A stretch of DNA of 64,000 bases from Ciona intestinalis (lineage: Eukaryota > Chordata > Ascidiacea > Phlebobranchia > Cionidae). Position 1 is the first letter of the stretch, and every line of letters starts with the position of its first letter. The position numbers and the translations under genes were made by a program. This document shows, one piece after another, positions 1 through 11,861 of the stretch. The stretch spans positions 2,103,589 to 2,167,588 of the forward strand of contig NC_020170.2 in the NCBI RefSeq assembly GCF_000224145.3, given 5' to 3'. The notes below the pieces were generated by a model, which made no database searches, was not told the origin of the DNA, and saw only the letters and a list, made by a program, of their open reading frames with translations.

Positions 1-1251
1 TTCCCCAGAGAATTGACTGGGGGTCAGACAGAACAATTTGAATTTATTATCAGTTAAAAACAGCCCTTTTTATGGTTGTCACGATTTTCGGGGTGCGTGT
101 GACCTCGATTGGGTTTATTCTTTGTTGGATCGCGTGCGGCGGACTCAGATCGGATGTTCTAGTTATCTGCGGCAATCATATCGTTCCATTTGAACTCTTA
201 TCATACCTCGTTACGTGCGAGCGAATAACAACGAACTATTTGCTCGGAAAAACTTTTTCTCCGGAAGTGTACGATTTTCGACAAACACGCTCAACAATGC
301 GTGTAAATGTTTTTAAAGCCCTTTAAAGAGTTGTTTTAATCAAAACGGCAAACAAATCTGTTGTATTTAAACATCCGAAAACGTCACCAGATAAACGGCC
401 GTGTATTTTAGCCGTACTCTCAGTTAAATCGCCTAGTGTTTATTTTTAGCCACCAACCTATTCTATTTCCACGAACGTTGAAACTTAAGACGCCGTAATC
501 GTTACTCGTGCGTGGAGATGCCGCACCGTAACGACATGCCGTATTAACTAGCGCTTGTAAGAAGCGAGTGTCTATACAAACACTACACTGACTACAGCCT
601 TCACTTCTGCTTGATACTCAGCTTTAAACATTCTCACGCGATTCGTGATCTACGTTCGGAAGTGATATGCATATCAGCATATTATCTGTTCGCATATCAT
701 CTCACACTCTAAATCCCCCAAAATATTTGAATATTTTGCATATTTAAACGTCCACATACCAACACACGTTGAAAGGATTAAGGTCTAGGTCGTATAGACC
801 TATAGGATGTTGAACAGTTATAATGAACAGTCAATAATAGAAGTACATACGATAACATAGAACACTTAGCAGTCGTTAACCTTGCTTGCTATATAACCAC
901 AATTTATTTTAACAACCCCAAATCCTAAACTCTAAATGATGATACGTAAATGCAGAAATACTCAGTACATGTAAACTTGTAAAAGAATACTGTTTCCATA
1001 ATAAAAAACGAAGCCGTTTACACGTACACCTTTAATTCGCCTATAGTAAACTGCGCAGTAAAGCCGCTAATTCATATCTGCTACCAAAAAAAAAACTTTA
1101 AAAATAACCGTTTTTATTTAGCAGCATATTTTTTCATGAAACACAACAGTGTACTTATTTAAACGACACCCTCAGTCTACGCGGCTAGCCGCAGTTTGGC
1201 CGCTTATTTATAACTTAAATAAAAAACTATTATTTTATTTTTGTCATATAG
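1..1251. other. Upstream region without recognisable exon
   Basis: No exon is recognisable here. The first visible ALAS exon starts at 1252 and needs one base from an upstream exon, so the presequence exon should lie here or before the window. An 84-codon ATG frame at 72-326 shows no clear mitochondrial presequence and cannot be tied to the ALAS exon. Confidence 0.5.
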
Positions 1252-4200
1252 CAAAACCTGCCGACTCTCCTAAGCCCTCGCTCCCTGTCGCTCACGAGGT
1301 GGCGCTGTCTGCATCCAAGGATCCCGGGAACCTCGGTTTTCGATGTCCGTTCCTTAACAAGGATGCGGAGGAGGACATGTTTGTGGATGCGATGCAGGAG
1401 GCTCAGGAAGAAGAGGAATTGTTCGAAGATGCGCTGGATAGTAAGTGTTCGGATGCACGGACATGATTTTTGTTAGTTTTTTTATTAAAATGTTAAAAGT
1501 TTAGAGATTTTTTTGTACTTTAAAAATACGGTTTAATTTGAAAATGACTGTAGGCCGTTGTACAAACAAGTTTTGTGTTTTATGCAAAATGTTAAACGTT
1601 TTAGTATTTTTTTTTTGTCAAGCTTGACTTTAAATAAACTGGTTTAATTTAAATATGTTTGTAGTCAGATTAAAGATATAAATTTTTTATTTTTTTTTGT
1701 ACAAAAATAACGTTTTTGTATTACAGGGGGGTTTTTTAAAACCTTGTTGGGGTCAAAATAATTGGTTTAATTTGAAATTTCTGTATTGGGGCAAGAATTT
1801 TTTTGTTTGGTTGAAAACAATCTGATGCACTGTATTCTGTATACGTATATAATATATTTACAATACGCAATGCTGAGTAGTGAGTACGTAGATTGCTTAT
1901 ACATATCGAAGCACACGCATGTAATTAGATAGCATATGATGCACTGTATTCTGTATACGTATATAATATATTTACAATACGCAATGCTGAGTAGTGAGTA
2001 CGTAGATTGCTTATACATATCGAAGCACACGCATGTAATTAGATAGCATAACCATGTTGTAATTACGTATGATTGATGCCCACTCAAAACGTCGCCCAAT
2101 TTAGCCGGCTTTAATTACTTTCCATTATCGATTACTGATAACCACGTGATTAGTGACGTCACTACCCACGCAGCTGTTTTTTCCCGAAGAAAAATTTAAG
2201 CTTTTTTTTTGTTGATTTTTAGATTACAAGTTTTCTGATAGCGTTATCAGCACCATTAAAGGTGGTATTGTGACGTCACAGTTGGACGTGATCACGTGCA
2301 CTTCTCTCAACCAATCAACAGGTACAATAATTTGTTAATTAATTGAACACGCCATTGTAGTATATTAATTGCCACCCTGTACAAAATTACCGTTAAATTA
2401 TTGCTTATAAACATTTGACGTCACAAAATTAAATAGCCATAATTGGTGCATGCAAAACATACAATATATACAAAGAACTGCGCTTAATAATTTTCAACCA
2501 ATACCCAACATAGAACCTAACTTTTTCAAGGTTACCGACATTTTTAGTAATAAGCCTTAAACCAATAGTTTGTAACAAGAAAATGCTACAGCTGATAATA
2601 TATACTGTGTGCAGTTATAACCCTATAAGCATGTTAACGACTGTCTTTTTGGTTTTACCTTTGCTTTTATTTTATATTACTATCACCACTAAACCGAAGA
2701 AAAAAACGTATATGTTGTTCGTATTTCGGCTATAGCAATGTACACTGTTTTACGCATATTTGTTCTATTAGAGAGCGGTCCATCTTTTGATTACGACGGG
2801 TTTATGGAAAAGAAGATACAAGCGAAGAAAGACGATCATTCTTACCGCGTGTTTAAGAAGGTATGACGTTCGTTATTAAACCGTTTTCCTCATAGTTTAA
2901 ACTGTAGTACTAGCACAACGACAATATACAAATCGCAAAAATTTTAAATCCAGTTCCCATATATTATTATTTTATCTTATTTGTTTTTTTTTTTCTATAT
3001 AAGTGAGGTGCATTCAAGACACGTATAGGAACCGGGGTTTTAGTATAGAGTTGGTTCATTATGCCATATCATATATGTATTACCCACGCATTAAAAGTCA
3101 CTTGAACAAAATCCCAAAACTACCTTTAATTAAATTACAGACTTTATAACTCGTGAATTCTATGAAACAGAATATACCACTTATAACGACTGCCATTGCT
3201 CTGCCATGCAAAAATAAATAAGTTTCGTTCATTTATTCAATCCAGGTGAACAGACGTGCTGATACTTTCCCATTTGCTGAGGATCACACCACCCACGACC
3301 AACAGAAGGTATCGGTATGGTGCAGCAACGACTACCTTGGTATGAGCCGTCACCCCAAAGTTATTGAATCTATCGTGTGAGTTTTGGTCGTATTACAATC
3401 TTAAAACAACGCATTGTAATGAGTTAAATTCTATGATATATGATAGCAACAACAACAGAACATAACGTTTTTACTTATAATGCGATACCACGTTTAAGCT
3501 TCTAAAATTTGGCAACAGTTACAAAACTGTTGAAAACGACAAACTACGCGTTAAATATGAATCCTATAAATAAACGTATAGTATTAAACCCAGTTTGATA
3601 AAATTTTCTTGTTTTCATTCAGCTCCACCATCGGGAAGTACGGAGCAGGAGCAGGAGGAACACGCAACATCTCCGGGACCTCTTCCTTGCATCAGGAGCT
3701 GGAGGAAGAGCTTGCTGATCTTCACGCAAAACAATCAGCTCTTCTCTTCTCCTCTTGTTTCGTAGCAAACGATTCAACTCTCTTCACCCTTGCCAAGATG
3801 TTGCCAGGTAAGATTTCGTATATTAAAATCACTTTTCACGTGACTGATTACGTCATACATTACGTCATCAATTGTTTTGGTCACGTTTTTTTAACATTCT
3901 GTTGACTATCTGTCTATGTCATATCCCCATAGGTAAAAGTGCAAACAAATGTTGTTGTCTAGTCTAAAAACGTGGCGTACCATCGTGTTATTTTTTTATC
4001 GTATCCCTGCAATGACTTGCACATACTGTAGCTGCTACTCTGAACTATTTTGTTTTTCTCGTCTACGTTTTGCACGAAAATTCTTGCTGTTTGCAGCATT
4101 TCGTCGAAGAGAGCTATTTTTGTTCCGAAAAATTCAGAAAATATCCAAACAGGCTCAATGCTTTTGCTTGTAAAAATAAATTCCGTAAATTCTGTAAAAA

Positions 4201-7200
4201 ATTCCACGAAATCCCGCGAAAACTCGTACAAGGCACGCTGTAATGCGCTGTATACCCATGACCGTTAACATTAAATACGATACTAGTTCTGGGTTAAAAT
4301 TAGTCCTGTTCGTGTTGAAATTTATGGATATATATAACACTAGTCGTATTAGGTGCTTCTTAATAAACGATAATTGTCAACAAAAATTTTACTGTGACGT
4401 CATATACAGCTGCTGTGTGACGTCATTAATTGTGAAATTACTCTAGTTGTTGTTGACGTGGCGTTATTACGCTGTACACATTCGGTTTATGTTGAAACTA
4501 CTAATGCGCCATTTTGTTCTATAATCTATACCCTATCTTAAGATTGTTATAAATAATAAGTTGATTAAATAGCTAGAAAACAACGTATTCTTACTTTACT
4601 TTACTACACAGTATACGATTTCTAAAGGCAGTAGCCGTACTATTTGTATAGCTTTATTTTTGTATAGTAGGCTGGGGGAAGATGGGACACATTTGGCCCA
4701 TAATATCCAAATATCCTAATGGTGTTTTAAACAATTAACAACGTTCTATGGGAGCCGTGAGAATACGGTTTTATAATTCTTTGAATGTTCTTTGTTTATT
4801 ATCAAATGGGACGAAAAAATGAATAAACAGGTGTCCCATCTTCCCCCACGCTACTATATATTATTTAACTAGAACATTCTTTTATATTTTAAATAGGAAG
4901 TTATATCGACTGCAATCTATGTCTAATTAATTAAATCCTCCGAAAATCGTGCGCTGCGTGGATATCCGCGTTTTTTCCACGCAAACATTAATCAGACAGT
5001 GTTATATAGACGGGGAATTCGGGTTATCACGTCCCATGCATTTCCCCGTATTCCATCTATTGTGTTATTTTATGTGGGTGAGGTCCCGCAGCGTGGCACG
5101 CCATGGGTCCATGGATTTAGGCCAGGATTGGCTCATTACCCATCTATTGTATTGTAGAGTGAATATGAATATATAGTACTGTGGGGTAAGATGAAATGCT
5201 TTAGCACATAATATCCCATATTTCGTAAATCTAGTTTTTAACAAAGCAGTTTTTGAGTCGTGAGGGTACGTATATAACTCTGTAAATAATCTGTGTTTAC
5301 TACCAATATATCAATAAAAATTGAAAATATTGGCCATCTTACTTAACCTACTATACATATGCATTATGTGCGTGGTTTACCGCCGTAAAACTTCCCCTAA
5401 AAGTAAAGTTTCCAGTAATTTTCCATTGTATGTAGAGGAACTCATAGTATACCGGTACGCCAATTATTAGTTCAATGTGTTTTGAACGTAAAGTCAGGAG
5501 TCGGTTTTAGGCTTTGCCTTTTTCCATTGTTTCGCCGATCATTGCGTATTTCCATTGTTTCGTATAGCATTGTCATTGTGATGCCATAATATGTCATGAG
5601 ACATGAGAGTTTTTAACAAATATTTACCACCGGGAGCATGTGATGTGATTCAATGAATTCTTAAAGTAGCTCGTATTCTTGGTAAATATATAACTATCCC
5701 TAGGAATAATAAACCTATCTTAAGAGCCCTAACAGCGGTGTACTGACGGTCGTTTAAATATAATGATATTTTAAAGGCTAAAAGTTACGAAGTTTTCCTA
5801 TTATTATCGCCTATGGGTAGAATCCTACATCGACGTACGCTGTTTTTAGACCACTAATTGATGCACAATTTTACGTTCGAAAACGTATTGTAAAATTACG
5901 TCTAAAGCGCACTGTACAATGTGGTATTGGGCAGCTAATTAAAACAAACATTGTTAGTAATATTTCGCACTATAATAACGCATGCGTGATATTTTCTTTT
6001 TCTTTACGTTTGTTGACCCTATACGTCTACGACTCTACGTAGTGCAGCGCGTGCAACAACACGATGACGGTGCGTGTTTTAAACCGGTTTAATCCGGATA
6101 TAACCTGCGCTGACAGAAGCTGGGTGCGATGTTTGATCTGATCAATCTTCCCACAAACTTTGACCCGTTTAGAACGCTCGCACGAGACACGATACTAGTT
6201 TGGAAGATTAAAACAGGTTTTGCAAGAAAAGCAAGCACATATAGGGGAATGTTATGTCATATAAGAATATTAAGTTTCATAAGTGAACGTGGACTCCTAC
6301 ATAGGTTTAACTTTAACATTCCTGAATTTTTTCCTGCCTTTTGTTGTATTTCCATCTAGTACCTGTGGGCTGTGGGGTAATATGGGATACTGTTAGCACC
6401 TACATCCCATGTTTCCTGATTGCATTTTGAACAATTAAATTTTACATTTGCGAGCTACTCGTATATAATTCTTTTTTACTACCAAATGGGACGAGAAAAT
6501 AGAATAAAAACATGTCCCTTGTTACCCCACCCTACTATATAAATAAATGCACCGTCCGTATCTAACTCTTTTTTTACTCCTAGGTTGTGAGATCTACTCT
6601 GATGCAGGCAACCACGCATCCATGATCCAAGGCATCAGGAACAGTGGAGTTCCAAAGTTTATCTTCCGTCATAATGATCCTGATCACTTGGAGGAGCTAC
6701 TGAGCAAATCTGACCCTTCAACTCCGAGAATTGTTGCGTTCGAGACTGTGCACTCCATGGATGGTAATTTAATGACAAACAATTTTTTCGACTGAAACAT
6801 AGTTTTAATTTAAGTATCATTGAATTTTTGCAATTTTTGGTTATAATAGTGGCTTTTAAACCAGGTTGTAATGTTCTGTTTTACTCATTATATTAGGGGC
6901 ACACTTTTTATGATTACATTCTACGTTTTTATCTATAATGTGCAATAATCGCAGTCATTCGATTGTTAATATTCATCTTATCATATTTATGAATTAAATT
7001 ATTTGTAATTGTAGGGATAAATAAAAGTTCTGTTTAACTAAATTTTGTTTAACTTTCTTTTTGGAAAGGAAATTTTTTTTTTTTTTTTTTAGTAAAGTAA
7101 GCTAACACACTGTTTTTCAACAGGCGCTGTATGCCCACTGAAAGAGCTCTGTGATGTAGCACATAAATATGGAGCAATTACTTTTGTTGATGAAGTACAT

Positions 7201-9348
7201 GCTGTTGGTTTGTATGGTGAAAGGGGAGCTGGTATTGGGGAGAGAGATGGATTGATGGATGACATTGATATTGTTACCGGGACCTTGGGTTAGTATGTAT
7301 ATAATAAACATTTTATGTTGGTTTATGTTTAATTCGAACAATATTTTTGTGGTGTAGCATAGCTTAATATTGCAGATAAAAGATCTTTAGTTTAAAGATA
7401 GAAAATACAAAAGCTAGAAGCCCCCTTTTTCATAATTATAATGTGCCTGGCTGCAACAGCATACGTATAGTTACTTTTTATTCTGCAATACAACATATTG
7501 CTTAAGCTTTTTACCGAATATTTTCAAGAAGGTAAAGATTTAAATAATATCAAAGTGCATGCCTGGAAAGCTAGAGTTTCAAATTACAATTTTGTGAAAC
7601 CTTAAATGATACAGTTACTCAGACTGCTATATGCACAAGTTTTTAATTTGTTTTATAAAAAATAAAAAGAAATTAAAAAAAGTCATTTACGTGCATCTAT
7701 CATCATTTAAGGCCCATGTTCCAACAATAATTAATTCCAATATTCCACCAGGCAAAGCATTTGGTAACGTGGGTGGTTACATTGCAAGCACAAGTTCATT
7801 GGTTGACACAGTAAGAAGTTACGCAGCTGGTTTCATCTTCACTACCGCTCTTCCTCCAATCAATCTCGCTGGAGCGCTCACGGCAGTCCGCATCCTTAAA
7901 TCCAAGGAAGGGATTGCTCTGAGAGCAAAACATCAGAGGAATGTGTCAATGATGAGGAGGATGTTGCTCGCTGCCGGACTTCCTGTTGTTCATTGTCCGA
8001 GTCATATCATCCCTATTAAGGTAGGATTGTAACTATTGGTCCTGTGTGGCATGTGTTTATATCATACAGTTTTTGTCATACTGTCTGGTGCAGTGGCACA
8101 GATTGTATGGGTTCAAGGCTCGAGACTGCTACCATAATAACATTAGGTGTATACGTGTATTTATATTTAGGCAAGACAATTTGGCCTGTGTGTTGTAGGC
8201 AAGACACATAAAAAAGACACTCCTCTAAATCGTCAGTCCACATTAAAAAAAAATTAAAAATCTCTTAAATAAATAACCACCTACGAAGTTACATATGTGG
8301 TGCTCATAAACTTCAATTGATTCTATACACTACACTTTTGCAGTTTTCATAATATAAAGACATTTCATTGTAAAGTACTTTTGGTTTGCCAAAGCTTTGC
8401 CATGAACTTCTATATCACCGCAAAAGTGGTTAAGAAGCACACTGCAGCTGTGTATTTTAACCAACAAGAACAGTATACTGATTAGAACATTGTGGATTAT
8501 GTTTCTAATCTAATATTAACTATACATGTAGGTTGGCAACCCTGAAAAGAACTCTGCTATCATGGATATTATGATGAAGAAATACAACATCTACGTTCAA
8601 GCCATCAACTATCCTACTGTACCAAGGGGTGAGGAGATGCTTAGAGTTGCTGCCACACCAGGTCACACTGTCCCTATGATGAGGTTGGTGCTATAAATTT
8701 CTATTTTATATGGGTGAGGTGTTACAATGGGGCGTGCCATTGGGCCTGAGATTTAGGCCAGAGTTGGCTGATTACTACTAGTATTGTAAACTTAATGCGG
8801 TGTTTTGCTTATTTTTGCTAGAAAATGTTAAAATAATGTGGTGATTAGTAATAGGAAAGCCATGTTTTTCTACTGCTATGGAGCATATCTATAACATTAG
8901 AGTTGCCTGGAGTGACATGTGAACCCAATTGTGGAACATAAAGTGATATCCTATGTTTTAGCACCTTAGTTTTAAATTAAAAAAATAGTTTAATGTCTAT
9001 ACAAACCAGTGGAGCCAAAAAAAGTGCATTTTCCACACTGATTGAGTTTGCTTTGTCATGAATATAACTGCAACTGTATTATAGCAATGTCACCCTAGAT
9101 TTCATTAACAAAAATTTAAAAAGTATATATGCGCCATGCTACCATTCGTTTTTTAAATCCATGTTTTTAAATGCAGGTACTTTGTGAGCAGTCTCCGCAG
9201 CGCCTGGGCTGAGGTTGGTTTATGTGGTAAAGAAAGTCACCCAACTGAAACATGCGAATACTGCCAAGCACCAATCCAGTTCGAGATGATGTCAGCTAGG
9301 TTGAAGCTCGTCATGCCCATGAGGCAACCCATCCTGGCTTGTGCTTAA
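1252..9348 (+). CDS. ALAS: 5-aminolevulinate synthase (5' end missing)
   Basis: PLP enzyme of the mitochondrial matrix that condenses glycine and succinyl-CoA to 5-aminolevulinate, the first and controlled step of heme synthesis. Exons read as 1252-1440, 2223-2264 (tentative), 2772-2860, 3246-3376, 3623-3807, 6584-6763, 7124-7288, 7752-8020, 8532-8683, 9177-9348; all junctions keep frame, giving about 523 residues. Visible motifs: [21 protein letters not shown] (pyridine-N aspartate), GTLGKAFG with the PLP lysine immediately after the 7288/7752 junction, and [17 protein letters not shown]. The first exon carries RCPFL, matching the Cys-Pro heme regulatory motif of animal ALAS N-terminal regions, followed by an acidic stretch. 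The donor at 7289 is GTTAGT. The start codon and presequence are not identified. Animals can have one or two ALAS genes, so no paralogue number is given. Confidence 0.95.
1823..2050. repeat. Perfect 114-bp tandem duplication in ALAS intron
   Basis: Two adjacent copies, 1823-1936 and 1937-2050, appear identical base for base. This indicates a very recent duplication or active gene conversion. It lies between the first ALAS exon and the tentative micro-exon. Confidence 0.9.
2154..2423. promoter_or_regulatory. Three TGACGTCA palindromes around the ALAS micro-exon
   Basis: Perfect CRE-type octamers occur at 2154-2161, 2271-2278 and 2416-2423. E-box CACGTG sequences lie nearby. Two more octamers occur in a later intron at 4395-4402 and 4418-4425. 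CRE sites bind CREB/ATF factors, and animal ALAS genes are known to respond to such signals; function here is inference. Confidence 0.35.
4663..4858 (+). mobile_element. TIR element, about 200 bp (MITE family 1)
   Basis: Complete copy in an ALAS intron. It has inverted ends of about 30 bp (GGGGGAAGATGGGACAC at the left, its complement at the right) flanked by TA, and an interior containing TCCAAATATCC and TTGTTTA blocks. No coding capacity. Confidence 0.85.
5068..5165. repeat. Short GGTGAGGTCC repeat, copy 1
   Basis: About 90-bp sequence beginning TGGGTGAGGTCC and containing GGATTTAGGCCAGGATTGGCT. Related copies are at 8708-8790, 27461-27540 and 39751-39825. Origin unknown; no terminal repeats were seen. 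Confidence 0.6.
5171..5355 (+). mobile_element. MITE family 1, diverged copy
   Basis: Left end GTGGGGTAAGATGAAAT and right end CCATCTTACTTAACC are degraded forms of the family ends. It sits in the ALAS intron between 3807 and 6584. Confidence 0.7.
6365..6541 (+). mobile_element. MITE family 1, diverged copy
   Basis: Starts GTGGGGTAATATGGGAT and ends GTTACCCCACCCTACTATA. Interior blocks are in the same order as the complete copies. It ends about 40 bp before the ALAS exon at 6584. Confidence 0.75.
8086..8310 (+). mobile_element. tRNA-derived SINE, diverged copy
   Basis: Has the B-box block GGGTTCAAGGCTCGA, then CTGCTACCAT, the GGCAAGACA block and the ACGAAGTTACAT tail block shared with the better copies at 12509 and 14972. 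The A-box part is degraded. Located in an ALAS intron. Confidence 0.65.
8708..8790. repeat. Short GGTGAGGTCC-type repeat, copy 2
   Basis: Begins TATGGGTGAGGTGTTAC and contains GATTTAGGCCAGAGTTGGCT, aligning with the copy at 5068. In the last ALAS intron. Confidence 0.6.
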
Positions 9349-9938
9349 CCACTCAAATAATACCAGCAGCAAAAAGTTTCTCTGAATGTAATATGCAATA
9401 GAATTTCCGAAAAACCAAATTCTTATTTAAATCCCAAAAGTTTTTTTTTCTTAGCAAGTACATTGTGAATTAATTGCACTTTTCTATCCAAAACTTCTGA
9501 TTGATAAAAAGTATTTGTTTTTTTTGTGGTTACTGTTTGTCCTTCAGAATAAGAGAGATTAATTTTCACATAGTATATTTTCTGCTTGTATATGTCTGCA
9601 CTAACAGCAAAATACTATACCCTCAAATTGTACATTTATAAAACGGTATACCATGCATAAATTGTCATTATTTAAACCTAAATTCTCATTTTACCAAAAT
9701 TTGTAAATTTTTGAAATGCGTTACCTAAACATACAAAATTCAGCTTAGTTATTGAAAGTAATGCCATCATATGGCACAATCTCATTATCTATTTAAATAT
9801 TAATTCTTAATATATATGTGTATGTTTATTGGTAGATACTAACAAGAAATACATTGCTGCAATCAAACGTTTTATTTAATTGTTACAGAAAATAGATTTT
9901 AGTTATTTTGGATTTTGTTAGGAAAATAAGTATGGTAG
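9349..9938. other. ALAS 3' untranslated and flanking sequence
   Basis: AT-rich sequence after the ALAS stop codon. I see no further exon and no canonical AATAAA close to the stop that I would assign with confidence. Confidence 0.5.
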
Positions 9939-10136
9939 TATAGTAGGGTGGGGGAAGATGGGACACCTTTAACACATAATTTCCAAATAACCTGATCGTG
10001 TTTTAAAGAATTAATAACGGTCTGTGGAAGTCGTGAGGAAACGGTTTCACCATTCTTCGAATGTTCTTTGTTTACTACCAAATTGGACAAAAATATAAAA
10101 TGAAAAGGTGTCCCATCTTTCCCCACCCTACTATAT
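9939..10136 (+). mobile_element. MITE family 1, complete copy
   Basis: Both ends are intact (GGGGGAAGATGGGACACC and complement, TA flanks) with the standard interior order. Lies downstream of ALAS. Confidence 0.85.
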
Positions 10137-10169
10137 TACTGCTATGATATCAGTATGAAATAACTTAAC

Positions 10170-10258
10170 CAGCACCGTGACACAGTGGTTGAAGCGATCG
10201 ACAATGAGCCCAGAGGTTCGACACCCAATGTAATCTAGTCATTCAGGCAGTTTGTAGT
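10170..10258 (+). mobile_element. SINE head fragment
   Basis: CACCGTGACACAGTGGTTGAAGC followed by a GAGGTTCGACACC B-box resembles the tRNA-like head of the local SINE family. The body is missing. No tRNA cloverleaf is supported. Confidence 0.5.
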
Positions 10259-11158
10259 ATCATTCAGGCACATATATAAATGTGTGGAAATTGTGAGAAA
10301 AAAGTCTCTGGCGAAATATTTAGAAAAATGAAAAGTATGGAATTTTTAAAAGTAGCTTTGCTGGAAAATGGTCTAATAGTTAAATACATTTATTCCATTT
10401 GTTCGGGTTTGTTTATGCGTTTACTGATTTACAGAAACTGTTCAATAACGGCGGTAATCCCTAATGTGGCAATATTCGCAAAAATGTATTTTTCGAACAA
10501 TTGTTATAAGAATGTACATCCACCAGTTAACCACGACTGACAAAAGACACAAATACTCATCAGTGTAACACTTCTACAGTTTCACTAAAACCACCCCAAA
10601 CAACATTTGTAAATGACTAAGTGCTTAGCGAGAAAGTGTACCATAATGTAACCTCAATACAAAATGCTTCCATTTTCTGCTGCTCTTGTTAAATCAGCTG
10701 CGGGGAACAAACGGCCCACGTTGATTGCTTTTACGCTGCGTTAGTTTCTTTCTGCATTCGCCTTTCAGTGCTAGGGTTGCAATGGTAGTTAATATAATGT
10801 GTATGTACAGATCCTGGATCTCCCAATAGAGTACTGAATATGTGGCTTAGAAATTTAGAAAAAAATTGGTTTTCAGCAGGTGTTGATATACAAAGGCAAG
10901 CTGAAGTATTTTGGTAACAGCACATGCTGGTTTTGAAGCTCGGGTAAGTACATGTGTTTTGGTGTTATACAATTTTAAATAGCTTAGGCATCAGTTATAT
11001 TTCAGCAAGCATTAGTTATCGTTATTTGTGTAATTCGGGATTAGTTCGGAGTTTACTGTAAGTTTGTTTCGTGCATTGCATGTGTTATGGAGGGTGTAAC
11101 GAATTGGGAAATAACGTTTGTGATCGCACGCACACCTTCATGCATCCTTCGCAGAAGA
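10259..11158. other. Intergenic, no gene seen
   Basis: Only short chance frames are present; an 86-codon frame at 10280-10540 has no recognisable domain. No repeat family was recognised. Confidence 0.5.
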
Positions 11159-11356
11159 TATAGAGTAGGGTGGGGGAAGACGGGACACCTTTTCATTTTA
11201 TATTTTTGTCCAATTTGGTAGTAAACAGAGAACACTCAAAGAATTATAAAACCGCATCATCACGACCCCCACAGACCGTTATTAATTGTTTAAAACACGT
11301 TCATGAAATTTGGATATTATATGCTAAAGGTGTGCCATCTTACCCGACAGAACTAT
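11159..11356 (-). mobile_element. MITE family 1, inverted copy
   Basis: The interior runs in the opposite orientation to the copy at 9939 (TTTGGTAGTAAACA block first). Left end is intact; the right end is CCATCTTACCCGACAG. Confidence 0.8.
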
Positions 11357-11605
11357 AACTCAATTTTTCCCACAAATATAAAACTTATTTTGCCAGACAA
11401 AGTCAAATTGTATGAAATATTTTAGTCTGTTTTATACAGCTACGATACTAGATTGATAATTGAAACTCGCAAACTACAAAATTTCGCTGGTTTTAATATG
11501 ATTCACCGAGCATCCAATACTAGCACCTTACTGATACGCCTCTTTCACCTATTGAAAAAATAATGTTTCGATTTAACACCGATTTTTAATACTGTCAAAC
11601 AATCC

Positions 11606-11697
11606 TGAAACATTTTTTCTGTTTATTATCAAATGGGGGTCCGCAAAAGGAATTCAAAAAAATCCCACTTTACCCCGTGTCCCACGTCCCCCCCTAT
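11606..11697 (+). mobile_element. MITE family 1, right-end fragment
   Basis: TTTATTATCAAATGGGG followed by GTGTCCCACGTCCCCCCCTATA corresponds to the right third of the element. Confidence 0.6.
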
Positions 11698-11746
11698 AAA
11701 TAGGCCATACTCCGCCGTGAGAGGATAAACAAGTTCCATTTATCAA

Positions 11747-11752
11747 TTTATT
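11747..11752 (-). terminator. Possible poly(A) signal of receptor-like copy A
   Basis: AATAAA on the minus strand, about 110 bases past the distal stop codon of copy A. Confidence 0.4.
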
Positions 11753-11861
11753 ATTCACGAGTGTTTGATTAGTTATTTAGGCTTCAAACTAACAACCCAA
11801 AGGTACAGAAAGTTTGTCATTTTTCCTATTACTGTATCACACCTATACATGCATGCGCACG

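Noticed and set aside
72-326. 84-codon frame as a possible ALAS presequence
   Set aside because: Not rich in Arg/Ser/Leu helix-forming residues, no donor giving the needed phase was seen, and there is no homology to a presequence.
1767-2099. 110-codon minus-strand frame with an internal repeat
   Set aside because: The apparent repeat protein is a translation of the 114-bp tandem DNA duplication (a multiple of three) inside an ALAS intron.
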